NCBI GenBank assembly: GCA_903854655.1
Contig: CAINXC010000705.1
Location: 1 to 48,509, forward strand
Reading direction: 5' to 3'
Origin: an uncultured Verrucomicrobiota bacterium
GTDB lineage: Bacteria; Verrucomicrobiota; Verrucomicrobiia; Verrucomicrobiales; Verrucomicrobiaceae
DNA length: 48,509 bases
Positions 39,457-48,221 of this stretch are shown one piece after another. A program made the position numbers and the translations under genes. Under the pieces are notes generated by a model. It ran no database searches. It was not told the DNA's origin and saw only the letters and a program-made list of their open reading frames with translations. The stretch's first letter is position 1; each line of letters begins with the position of its first letter.

Positions 39457-42400
39457 TCAGGGCTGTTTCAGCAGCGCCTTGATGCGCTCCCGCCAATTTG
39501 CGTTCAGCCCCGGTTCGTCCTGGGCGGCAAGCAGCAGCGGGAGGGCTGCTTCCCGATGGCCCCGGCTGATGTAACGCTCCGCCAGCAGCCAGCGAAGGCG
39601 CGCACGCGCGGGATCGGGCGGAACGGGAAGGGAGCCGGGCAGCAGCACACCGTCTTTCCCCGGATCGGCCCAGGCCTCCAGAAAACCGAAAAAATCGACC
39701 CCCGCCAGCGACCCTGCCGCAGTCGCCGGCAGCAGATGGTTCACCGTGTCCCACACCCGGCCCGCGTCCTCATCCGTCGCGCCTGCAGGAAAAGCGGTGG
39801 TGGCAAAGTAACGTTCCATAGCCACCCCAATGGCGCGCCTGATCAAATGCCGGGCCGGTTCGTTGACCAGCACATAATCAACAATCAACCTCCGCCCGTC
39901 GCCATGGTCATCAAGATTCTTGAGTGCTTCGGCAAAGGCGGGATCTGCCAGCAGGGTGCTGGCAAAGCGGCCTTGGAGGTCGGTGCCACGAGGACCGGGC
40001 TGCGACTTGCCCACCAGGCTGACGAGGACATCCGCAACCGTGTCCTGATCCCAGTCCCGGGCCAGACAGTGGAGGGCAAACAGGTCGCAGAGGCTGACGG
40101 TGCCCGGCTTGCGCAAGTTTTCCTTGGCACCGGACAGTGCCTGCCGCCAGGCGGTCTGGGCGGCGGATTCATTGCCAAGCTGCCGTTGCAGCATGCCCTC
40201 CAGGAGCCGGGCGGCAAGGAGCTGTCCGTGGGAGACTCCGGAAGCTTCAAAGATGAACGAAACCGTTTTCAACGCTTCATCCCACCGGCCGGCCCTCGCC
40301 AGGATTCGTGCCTGCTCCTCTGTCACCAGAGCCCACAAAGTGGGATCATTGGGGAGGGCCTTTCTCCAACTGCCAAGGCAGTCCTGCAGCCTTCTCTCCT
40401 TTTCAGACCGGTCAACCCGGCACCAATATTCCAGGCAGGCGACGGCAGCAGGTGAAGCGGCGCCCTGTCCTGATTGCGACCACTCCTGTTTTGCGGCATC
40501 CTCAAGCCCGCCGACCCACATTTGCCTGGCCGCTTCATCCATGCCGTTGAAGTGATGGGCCAGGGCAAAACAACTGGCAGTTTCGAGGGGCGGCATTTCC
40601 AGCAGTTCAAAAGCTTTCACCGCCTGCGCGAGCTCCCCGACGTTGGGGTGCAGCACATTGATGCCGCCGCCAAGCCCCTCATAACTGGCGGCGAGGTTCT
40701 TCCGGTCATCGGCGGTGATGTGCGCACGCAGAGATTCACCAGCCGTGTTCGCCGCCGGCAGGCGCTTCAGCAATTTCTCCGCCTGAACACTGTCATCATG
40801 CAGGGCGTAGTGCTTCCAGAGTTCATAAAGCGCCAGATCCCGCCACAACGAGGAGGGACGGTCGGCAATCACCTGCCAGGCTGCCAGCGCCTCCTTGACC
40901 TGGCCCTGCTGATAGACGGCATAGGCGGCCTTCCACGCAGCCTCCTCGCCAAACGAGGCGTCGCCACGATGAGCCTCGAATTTGAGCTGGGCCTCCGCCC
41001 ACCGGCACTGGGCGGCCAGCAAATCCCCCTGCTCCAAGGGGCTGTTCCTGGGCTTTTCGCCCTTGCTTTGGATGAGCAGCGCATTGAGCCGCAAATCGCG
41101 CTGCCAAAAGAGCCTGAAGTTGTTCTGCGGCGTGAACTGGGGAATGACAAACTCCTCGTCCAGGCGCAGGCTCCAGCGGTCGTCCACCTTGCACAAAACA
41201 TGATCCGCCTCCACGCGTACGTTGAGGGTGAAACGGCGGTGGGCGAGCGAACCGTCCGGGATCACCGTTCCGCGGGCGAAGCGCCCCCTGCGCTCCAGAT
41301 AGAGGACACAAAAACCCGATGCTTGCTTTCCTCCTCCAATGTACTGCAGGACTTCCTGGGGGGTGGAGACGGAACTGGCGAGCATGACACGGGTGCGCAC
41401 CTTCTGGAATTCAAAATCGAGGCCCACGGCTTGCAGGCCGGCGAGCGGGGGTGTGAATTTGGCGGTGACATCACAAGGGCTGACCATGGGCTGCCTCACC
41501 ATCACCACGACCGGGGAGCCCCCCCGCTCGATGGCCACCGGCAGAAGCGCGTCACCGTCCTTTTGAACCCCCTGGTGAGGAAACAGCCCGCCAAGATCAC
41601 CGAAAGGAGGCCGCACTTCCGCCAGCGGCTCCCAGCGGTCCAGGCGTTCGTTGAGCTGTGACTGCAACTTTTCGGCTGCTGGCGCATCAATCTGGCGCAG
41701 CCAGTTCAGTGTCTCGGTCATCCCGGCGCCCATGCTGTCGCCAAGGCGGGCCTTGTTGAGGAACGCCCCGACATCCTCCACCACATTGTCGTGCCAGACC
41801 TTGCGCATCTGCGCCGATCTCGGCGCATCGAGCACGGCAAGTTCGTCAAGGGCATGGCGTGTGCGTTCCAGTGATTCGGGATTCGACACCCTGGCCTGCA
41901 TGGCGGTGGCGATGGTTTGACGCAACCCGTCCGCCCGGCGGGCATGCCGCATGAGCTGCCCCTCCCACAAGAACCCGCACACCAGCACCGCAGACAAGGC
42001 CACACTCGCGCAAAGGTAGGGATGCCGCCGGCCCTGGCGCATCAGGTAGGCCGGGGTGGACAAAGGCCGTGCCGCCACCGGCTTGCCTTCAAGGAAGGCC
42101 GCAAGATCGTCAGCAAGCTCGGTGCCGTCGGCATAACGATCGGCGGAGCGGTTCGCCAGGGCCTTCAAGCAGATGCTGTCCAAGTCTCTTGGCACCTCGG
42201 CCTTGAGAACCGAGGGGCGCGCAGGCCGCACCTCGTTGGTGTGCCGCTCCATCACCTGCGACAGCCCGCCCGGATGCGGCAGCATATGCGTGAGCAGCTC
42301 GTACAGGGTGGCCCCCAGGGCATATACATCAGCACACGAGGTGACCGCGCCCCGCCGGCTGTCGAGCTGCTCGGGCGCCATGTAGGAGGTGGTGCCCAGC

Positions 42401-42972
42401 GCCTCGCCAGTGAGCGTGATCGGCAGATGCCCGAGGCTCTTGGCGATGCTGAAATCCACAATCATCGGCTCGCCGGTGCCGGCGTGGACCAGGATGTTGG
42501 CCGGTTTGAGGTCGCGATGCACCACCCCATGCCGGTGGCACCAGCCGGCGGCACGGGCGACGGTCGCGATCAAGGCTGCACGCTCTTTCACATCCAGCCG
42601 CTGGGCATCGCACCAGGTCTTCAGATCCTTGCCTGGTATGAAGGTCATGACCATGCAGGCGTGGGCGGCCTGGGTTGCAAAATCCAGCACGGCCACGATG
42701 TTCTTGTGCTGCCCTTCGCGCAGCAGGTTTTGAAGGGTGGCCGCCTCTGTCTCAAGTCGCGCCAGCAGGTGGTCATCCCCCACGCGGGAAGGGTCCAGCA
42801 CCTTGAGCGCCACCAAATCGCCCGTGCCCAGGTGCCTGGCTTTCCAAACCTGCCCCATGCCGCCGCTGGCGATGAAGCCGATCACCTCATACCTCTCCCC
42901 CCAGCCCAGCTCGACGAGCCAGGCTGGCCTGGAGTTCACGGGGGAGGAAGCAATGGGAGGATCGCCCGGCAT
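39457..42972 (-). CDS. Membrane Ser/Thr protein kinase with large extracytoplasmic region
   Basis: A 1171-residue protein. Kinase domain about 28-295: IASGGMGQVWKA (glycine loop), Lys57 (VALKVL), HRDLKPANIL (152-161) and APE (199-201). The metal-binding DFG reads DFS (173-175). A single transmembrane segment lies at about 318-337, and some 830 residues follow outside, rich in Trp, Ala and Leu with repeat-like helices that could be TPR-like. An upstream start at 43092 gives a Cys-rich leader and is rejected. It diverges from an ECF sigma gene, a pairing known from ECF43-type systems in which the kinase phosphorylates the sigma factor. Its sensor role is inferred. Confidence 0.88.
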   Translation of the reverse strand: MPGDPPIASSPVNSRPAWLVELGWGERYEVIGFIASGGMGQVWKARHLGTGDLVALKVLDPSRVGDDHLLARLETEAATLQNLLREGQHKNIVAVLDFATQAAHACMVMTFIPGKDLKTWCDAQRLDVKERAALIATVARAAGWCHRHGVVHRDLKPANILVHAGTGEPMIVDFSIAKSLGHLPITLTGEALGTTSYMAPEQLDSRRGAVTSCADVYALGATLYELLTHMLPHPGGLSQVMERHTNEVRPARPSVLKAEVPRDLDSICLKALANRSADRYADGTELADDLAAFLEGKPVAARPLSTPAYLMRQGRRHPYLCASVALSAVLVCGFLWEGQLMRHARRADGLRQTIATAMQARVSNPESLERTRHALDELAVLDAPRSAQMRKVWHDNVVEDVGAFLNKARLGDSMGAGMTETLNWLRQIDAPAAEKLQSQLNERLDRWEPLAEVRPPFGDLGGLFPHQGVQKDGDALLPVAIERGGSPVVVMVRQPMVSPCDVTAKFTPPLAGLQAVGLDFEFQKVRTRVMLASSVSTPQEVLQYIGGGKQASGFCVLYLERRGRFARGTVIPDGSLAHRRFTLNVRVEADHVLCKVDDRWSLRLDEEFVIPQFTPQNNFRLFWQRDLRLNALLIQSKGEKPRNSPLEQGDLLAAQCRWAEAQLKFEAHRGDASFGEEAAWKAAYAVYQQGQVKEALAAWQVIADRPSSLWRDLALYELWKHYALHDDSVQAEKLLKRLPAANTAGESLRAHITADDRKNLAASYEGLGGGINVLHPNVGELAQAVKAFELLEMPPLETASCFALAHHFNGMDEAARQMWVGGLEDAAKQEWSQSGQGAASPAAVACLEYWCRVDRSEKERRLQDCLGSWRKALPNDPTLWALVTEEQARILARAGRWDEALKTVSFIFEASGVSHGQLLAARLLEGMLQRQLGNESAAQTAWRQALSGAKENLRKPGTVSLCDLFALHCLARDWDQDTVADVLVSLVGKSQPGPRGTDLQGRFASTLLADPAFAEALKNLDDHGDGRRLIVDYVLVNEPARHLIRRAIGVAMERYFATTAFPAGATDEDAGRVWDTVNHLLPATAAGSLAGVDFFGFLEAWADPGKDGVLLPGSLPVPPDPARARLRWLLAERYISRGHREAALPLLLAAQDEPGLNANWRERIKALLKQP

Positions 42973-43085
42973 GTAGAAAAAACAAGATAGCTGCTTCTGG
43001 CGGCATTGATATAAAAACGAGAGGTTGGCTCGCTGAAACACAAATGTTAAAGTGGGCCCCTTCGCACCGTCATTCTCATTCTCCC

Positions 43086-43832
43086 ATGGCAAAGCCTGTG
43101 CATCTGTTCCCTCCCACCTCCGTCACGCTGATCCAGAAGGTCCAGTCACCCGACACGCAGCAGCGTGAAGTGGCGATGCGGCGCTTCTGCCGGGTGTACC
43201 ATCCACCCATCCATGCCCTGGCGCGGAAGCTCGGCTTTTCCGTCGAAGACGCGGAGGATCTCACGCAGGATCTGTTTTTGAAGGTGATCAAGGGCGATGT
43301 GCTGCAAAAATTCGAGCGCGAGCGCGGCACCCGTTTCAGCGCCTGGCTGATGACGCTGTTCAAGAACCTGACGCTGCACCACCGGCAGGCGCAGGCAACC
43401 CTCAAGCGCGGCGGCGGGCACGAGCATGTGGAGCTCAACACCCAGTATGCGGAGCAGAGCTACCAGAACCTGCACAACACGGGGATGGAAGCCGCGCTGA
43501 TGTTTGACCTCATGCTGGCGCGTGAGATCTGGGTGCATGCGCTGGAGAGCATGCGCGAAAAACACGCGCACACCCCGCACAGCGGCCTGGTCAGGGAGCT
43601 GGAGCCCCTGATCCTGCTGCCGGCCTGGCCGCCGCCGCCCGCCCCGCCACAGAGCGAATTCGCCACCCGGCATGGCATCTCCGCAGCCCAGTTGCGGACT
43701 TTCCTGTGCCGCACCTTGCGCACACAGGCGGAAAGACTGTTTGCCGCCGAGGCCCAGGCCGCCAGCCCCGGCATCAATGCGGAGGACATCGCCCAGTTAT
43801 GGGAACTGCTCCGCCAGAACGCAAACGCCTAG
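43086..43832 (+). CDS. ECF-type sigma factor paired with the Ser/Thr kinase
   Basis: A 248-residue sigma factor with a longer than usual linker. Region 2 includes YHPPIHALARKLGFSVEDAEDLTQDLFLKVI and RGTRFSAWLMTLFKNLTLHHRRQAQ-like sequence; region 4 is weaker: FATRHGISAAQLRTFLCRTLRTQAERLF. Between them, about 40 residues with a Pro-rich run (LLPAWPPPPAPPQSE) replace the usual short linker. The start at 43086 (MAKPVHLFPP) is chosen. It diverges from the kinase gene with 113 bp between. Such sigma factors are switched by kinase phosphorylation instead of an anti-sigma factor; that mechanism here is inference. Confidence 0.85.
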   Translation: MAKPVHLFPPTSVTLIQKVQSPDTQQREVAMRRFCRVYHPPIHALARKLGFSVEDAEDLTQDLFLKVIKGDVLQKFERERGTRFSAWLMTLFKNLTLHHRQAQATLKRGGGHEHVELNTQYAEQSYQNLHNTGMEAALMFDLMLAREIWVHALESMREKHAHTPHSGLVRELEPLILLPAWPPPPAPPQSEFATRHGISAAQLRTFLCRTLRTQAERLFAAEAQAASPGINAEDIAQLWELLRQNANA

Positions 43833-43849
43833 CGACGAACCGGGCGGGC

Positions 43850-43899
43850 TGACAATTTCCTCACAAGCATTGTCATCGGCCAAAGCCTGCGCTTATAAT
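43850..43899 (+). promoter_or_regulatory. Sigma70-type promoter with overlapping inverted repeat, before the transporter genes
   Basis: TTGTCA (43870-43875) and a perfect TATAAT (43894-43899) are 18 bp apart. TGACAAT (43850-43856) and ATTGTCA (43869-43875) form a perfect 7-bp inverted repeat whose right arm covers the -35 box, suggesting a repressor or activator site. Transcription would start near 43906. Confidence 0.75.
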
Positions 43900-43920
43900 G
43901 CCGTTCCCCGCCCGGCCTTC

Positions 43921-43943
43921 GGGTGGGAATCGTTCTCCCACCC
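43921..43943 (+). promoter_or_regulatory. Hairpin in the leader of the transporter operon
   Basis: GGGTGGGA (43921-43928) and TCCCACCC (43936-43943) form a perfect 8-bp stem with a 7-base loop, 24 bp before the start codon. It lies in the leader between the promoter and the permease gene. No T tract follows, so it is more likely a leader structure than a terminator. Confidence 0.5.
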
Positions 43944-43966
43944 TGCCAGGCTCCACTTCTATCGAC

Positions 43967-44722
43967 ATGCGTTGCTTCTACATTCTGCTCAAGAAGGAAC
44001 TCTGCGGCTTCTTTGTGTCCCCGGTGGCCTATGTGGTGCTGGCCCTGGTCATGGTCGTCAACGGTTTCTCGTTCCGCGCCGCGCTCAACATCCTTGAAAG
44101 CGCCCCCAGCGAGGGCAGCATTGTGCGCTGGACCTTCGATTCCCAGTGGTTCTGGCTGAGCTACTTCTTCGTGTTCCCGCTGCTGACCATGCGGCTGTTT
44201 TCCGAGGAAAAGAAACTCGGCACGATGGAAACCCTGCTCACCGCGCCGGTGCGCGCCTGGCAGGTGGTGTGGTCCAAGTACATGGCCGCCGTGATCTTCT
44301 ACTGCCTGCTGTGGGTGCCCAGCATGCTGACCTTCTGGCTGCTGCACCGGCTCACCGGCAACGCCGTGGACATGCCCGCCGGCGCGCTGCGGGGCAGCTA
44401 CCTGATTCTGCTGTTCATGGGAATGTTCAATCTGGCCGTGGGCTGCTTTGCCTCCTCCCTCACCGCCAATCAGATCGTGGCGGCGGTGGCCTCCTTCACC
44501 TTCTGCCTGATGCACTACCTTCTGGGCGTGTTCATGCAGGTGGGGCGCAATGTGCCGGCGCGCTACATTGATTTTGTGCAGTACGTCTCCTCCCGCGACC
44601 ACTTCCGCGTGTTCATCAACGGCCTGGTCGACAGCCGCGCGCTGGTTTACTACGGCAGCCTCACCCTCCTCTTCCTTGCCTTCACGCACCAGGTCGTGGA
44701 ATTCCGCCGCTGGAAGCTCTGA
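43967..44722 (+). CDS. ABC transporter permease, GldF-like
   Basis: A 251-residue membrane protein with six hydrophobic segments, related to the GldF permease of gliding-type ABC systems. Typical are LLKKELCGFFVSPVAYVVLAL near the start, MRLFSEEKKLGTMETLLTAPVRAWQVVWSKYMAA (about 75-105) and YISFVQYVSS-like DFVQYVSSRDHF. The start at 43967 (MRCFYILLKKEL) is preferred to 43898. It is the first gene of a three-gene operon; the ATPase that normally precedes it is missing here. Confidence 0.85.
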   Translation: MRCFYILLKKELCGFFVSPVAYVVLALVMVVNGFSFRAALNILESAPSEGSIVRWTFDSQWFWLSYFFVFPLLTMRLFSEEKKLGTMETLLTAPVRAWQVVWSKYMAAVIFYCLLWVPSMLTFWLLHRLTGNAVDMPAGALRGSYLILLFMGMFNLAVGCFASSLTANQIVAAVASFTFCLMHYLLGVFMQVGRNVPARYIDFVQYVSSRDHFRVFINGLVDSRALVYYGSLTLLFLAFTHQVVEFRRWKL

Positions 44723-44764
44723 TCCTCCACGGCATCTCCAAACGCCACCTGCAGCCCATTCCGC

Positions 44765-46264
44765 ATGAGTTCCCCCACACCGTTCCCAGACGAAAGCCGC
44801 CCCCACAAACCACGGGCGATGCCGGGGCGCCTCGGCATCGGTTTGAACGTGGTGCTGCAGGTGCTGCTGAGCCTGGCCATCTTCGCCGGGGTCAACTACC
44901 TGAGCTTTCACCACTACGCGCGCTGGGACATGAGCCCGGGCGGCCAGTACACCCTCACCGGCTCCACCTTGAACTACCTGCACAAGCAGACCAAGGAGGT
45001 CAGCATCGTCGTGGTGTTCACCCGCGACTCGAAGGTGTACGGCGACCTGCAATCCCTCGCCGAAGAGTACCGGCGCAACGGCAAGAACCTGATCAAGGTC
45101 GAGTTCATCGATCCCGTTCGCGACCTGGAGCGCACCGAGCAGTTCAAGGCTGAAAACAAAATCAGCCTCCAGCAAAACGGCGTTCTGGTCAAAGCCAACA
45201 AGGGCATGCGCTTCATCAAGGAGGAGGAGATGATCATCCGCTCCCGCGGCATGGACCCTGATCATCCGACGATCCACTTTCGCGGCGAAGACGCCATCAC
45301 CTCCGCCATCATCGGCCTCATGGAGGGGTCGCTGCGCCGCTTCTACTTCGTCACCGGCAAGGGGGCGCGGGCCGAGTCCGGCACCAGCGACGCCATTGAG
45401 GCGCTGGGCGAGCTCGGGCGGCAGCAAAACTTCGAAGTGCAGCCGCTGAACCTCGCCGAAGTGCAGTCCATCCCGCAGGATGCGAGCGGCCTGCTGGTGG
45501 TGGGCCCCAAATACGATGTTTCCGACCGCGAGCTGGCCATCCTCCGCAGTTACTGGACGGGCCGCCGCGCCGCGCTGCTGTTCATGCTCGACCCCACGGC
45601 CGACACCCCGCGGCTGCTGGGTTTCCTCAAAACCGTGGGCATCTCTCCGCGCAACGACCGCGTGCTCTACGCCGAAAGCACCAGCGCCGGACCACGCAAG
45701 GAGTTCAGCGTGGAGGCGATGTTCTCGAAAGACGTGCCCATCACCAGCCCGCTGAGCGACGCCGTCACCAAATTCGAAGGCCAGTCCCAGTCGCTCGCCC
45801 TGGCGATGAGCGATGAAGGTCTCAAGCAGCAGGGCATCGCCGTGGCCCCGCTGATCACGGCGGCCCCCCGCTACTGGGGCGAGACAAGCTACCTCGACGA
45901 TCTGCCCGTCGTCAGCCCCGAAGACACCCTGCCTCCGGTCTACCTGGCCGCCGCAGCCGAACGGGGTTCGGTGGAGGATGAACGCCTGCGCGTGGACAGC
46001 GCCCGGCTGGTGGTGGTGGGCAATGCCTCGCTGCTCGACCGGCAGACGCGGCTGGCCCAGAACCAGGATTTCATCGCCGCGAGCTTGAACTGGATGCTCA
46101 ACCGCGAGCGGCTCATCGGCATCACCCCCAAGCCCAAGGGCCAGTACCGCGTGCAGCTCACCCCGCGCCAGCATGACCTGCTTTTCTGGATCACCGCCTT
46201 CTGTGCCCCGGCCCTGGTGCTCATGTTCGGCTTCAGTGTCTGGGCAGGAAGAAGGGCGTCCTGA
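44765..46264 (+). CDS. GldG-like ABC transporter auxiliary protein
   Basis: A 499-residue protein with an N-terminal transmembrane helix (about 27-46), a large extracytoplasmic domain and a C-terminal helix (about 470-492, FWITAFCAPALVLMFGFSVWAG). Signature stretches are SLRRFYFVTGKGARAESG, LLVVGPKYDVSDRELAILRSYW and FMLDPTADTP. This matches the GldG/ABC_transp_aux family that works with GldF. It follows the permease by 42 bp. Confidence 0.85.
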   Translation: MSSPTPFPDESRPHKPRAMPGRLGIGLNVVLQVLLSLAIFAGVNYLSFHHYARWDMSPGGQYTLTGSTLNYLHKQTKEVSIVVVFTRDSKVYGDLQSLAEEYRRNGKNLIKVEFIDPVRDLERTEQFKAENKISLQQNGVLVKANKGMRFIKEEEMIIRSRGMDPDHPTIHFRGEDAITSAIIGLMEGSLRRFYFVTGKGARAESGTSDAIEALGELGRQQNFEVQPLNLAEVQSIPQDASGLLVVGPKYDVSDRELAILRSYWTGRRAALLFMLDPTADTPRLLGFLKTVGISPRNDRVLYAESTSAGPRKEFSVEAMFSKDVPITSPLSDAVTKFEGQSQSLALAMSDEGLKQQGIAVAPLITAAPRYWGETSYLDDLPVVSPEDTLPPVYLAAAAERGSVEDERLRVDSARLVVVGNASLLDRQTRLAQNQDFIAASLNWMLNRERLIGITPKPKGQYRVQLTPRQHDLLFWITAFCAPALVLMFGFSVWAGRRAS

Positions 46265-46346
46265 CAATGTTCCGATTCCTGGAACCCGGCACATAACACT
46301 TCCCACCTCGCCCTCCCCCCTTTAGCATCGAAGGCTCCGCCATCTC

Positions 46347-48221
46347 ATGCGTCTCCGCACCACACTGATCCTCTTCCTCGTTGCCGGCCTCATCGGCGTG
46401 GCCATCGTCAAGATGGACCGGGTGGTGCCCTCCACGCACGACCGTGAGTTTCGCGCAGCCAATCCCCTCCCCTTCGAACCCGCGCTGGTGGATGGCATTG
46501 ATATCGACGCGGGGGAGGCCAGCACCACCTTGAGCGTGGAGGACCACCTCTGGCACGTGGGCAGGCCCATCGGCGACCTGGCCGACCCTGAGCGCGTCAA
46601 CGCCCTCATGGACGCCCTGCACAACGCCGAATGGCTGGAGCACCTTTCCCAGACCGAAATGAGCGCGCCCGCCTGGAAGCTCACGGGCCTGGACAAGCCT
46701 TTCGCGCACGTGCGGCTGACCAGCGCCGACCGCGTTGTGGCCGAGTGCTGGCTGGGCAACGCCTCCGCCATCGAAGGGTCCAGCTACCTCAGCGTGCCAG
46801 GCACGCGCCATGGCCGGACTGACAGTTACGTGGTGCACACCCCCCTTGCCGAGCTGTTGAAAAAGCCCATGGAGGAGTGGCGCGACAGCCGGCTGGTGAA
46901 CGTCCCCGCAGAAAGCATCTCCCGCCTCATTGTCAGCGACGGCCACGGCCAGATCGAAATGGCGCGCGACAAGCCCAAGTCTCCCTGGAACCTGGTCAAA
47001 CCCCTGCAAACGCACGGTCACAACGAGCGCATCAATGAGCTGATCGCAACCCTGCTCGCCCTCAAAATCACCGCCGTCAGCCCCCGCGAAACCTCCAAAG
47101 CCACCCCTGCGGCCGATTCCCTGCACATCACCATCCAGAGCGTGGCCGCCGTCAACCCCATCGAAGTGGTGCTTGCCCGCCCGGTGGACTCAGCCGCCGG
47201 CAAAACGCAGGCCACAGCCTCCCATCGCGCGCCCGCCTTCACGATTTCCAGCGACCGCCTCGCCAGCCTCTGGGTGCAGCTCAATGACCTTCGCGATGAC
47301 CGCCTCGCCCGCGTGGACGTGGAGAATGTCGATGGCGTCATCGTCAAGAGCCTGGTCACCGGAGAAGTCACCCTCCGCAAACAGGGCGACTCCTGGCAGC
47401 TCCTGCGTGGGAGCAACTGGGAGCCCGCCAACGGAGACCGGGTCGGGAAGATGTTCGAGGCTCTCACCAGCCACCGCGTGAAGGAATTCGTGGCAGACTC
47501 GGCCGCCAATCTCGAACCTTACGGGCTGAACGCACCCTTCCTCAGCGTCGCCTGGGATGAAAACCTCAAGCAACCCGCCATCAACCCTGCCACGATGAAG
47601 GCGGGCGGCAGCAAGTTCGCCGCCGCAGGGCTCGCCGGCACGGAAACCGAACTGATGTTCGGCCTGGACGCCCAGGGTAATGTCTTCGCCAAGTATGCCG
47701 ATGAACCCTTCATCTACCGCGTTGGCGCCTCCGTTCTCCAGGCCCTGCCCCGGGACAACGTGCGCTGGAAGGCGCTCAACCCCGTCCGTTTCAGCCAGTT
47801 TGCCCTGCTGCGCATTGCCATCTCCGTGGGAACCAATCCGCCGGTGATCCTGGATCACCACCCCACCGCATCCACCTGGAAGGGCAGCCGCGCCGGCCAG
47901 GATCTCACGCCGCTCATTGATCAGGTGAAGGCAGACCATCTCGTGGACAAGCTGGGCGGCCTCATGGTGCAGGACTGGGTGCAGGACCGCACCGATGGCA
48001 CCAAGGCCCTGCAAACCCCCGCCATCACCATCCAGGTGACCTTGCTGACAGATGCAGGCAACTTGCAGAGCCCTACCAAATCCATCACCGTCAATTTCGC
48101 CCCCACCGTGGCAGGCACTGACTCCGCGCTGTACTTTGGGCGCGTTGACATCGGCCCGGACATCTTTTTGATCAACCGCAACACTCTGCGCGAGCTGCTC
48201 GCCTCGGTGCTGAAGGATTGA
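46347..48221 (+). CDS. DUF4340 protein
   Basis: A 624-residue protein with an N-terminal membrane anchor (about 4-21) and repeated beta-rich DUF4340 units. Marks include VDGIDIDAGEASTTLSVEDHLWHVGRPIGDLADPERVNALMDAL, followed by another unit near GVIVKSLVTGEVTLRKQGDSWQLL. DUF4340 genes regularly follow GldF/GldG genes. It probably sits in the periplasm as part of that transporter, whose substrate is unknown. It ends next to the convergent methyltransferase gene without a gap. Confidence 0.85.
   Translation: MRLRTTLILFLVAGLIGVAIVKMDRVVPSTHDREFRAANPLPFEPALVDGIDIDAGEASTTLSVEDHLWHVGRPIGDLADPERVNALMDALHNAEWLEHLSQTEMSAPAWKLTGLDKPFAHVRLTSADRVVAECWLGNASAIEGSSYLSVPGTRHGRTDSYVVHTPLAELLKKPMEEWRDSRLVNVPAESISRLIVSDGHGQIEMARDKPKSPWNLVKPLQTHGHNERINELIATLLALKITAVSPRETSKATPAADSLHITIQSVAAVNPIEVVLARPVDSAAGKTQATASHRAPAFTISSDRLASLWVQLNDLRDDRLARVDVENVDGVIVKSLVTGEVTLRKQGDSWQLLRGSNWEPANGDRVGKMFEALTSHRVKEFVADSAANLEPYGLNAPFLSVAWDENLKQPAINPATMKAGGSKFAAAGLAGTETELMFGLDAQGNVFAKYADEPFIYRVGASVLQALPRDNVRWKALNPVRFSQFALLRIAISVGTNPPVILDHHPTASTWKGSRAGQDLTPLIDQVKADHLVDKLGGLMVQDWVQDRTDGTKALQTPAITIQVTLLTDAGNLQSPTKSITVNFAPTVAGTDSALYFGRVDIGPDIFLINRNTLRELLASVLKD

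Noticed and set aside
43829-46306. An 825-codon minus-strand frame opposite the transporter genes
   Set aside because: It is long only because of high GC; the translation is His/Gln/Gly/Glu-rich without domains, and the plus strand holds recognised families.
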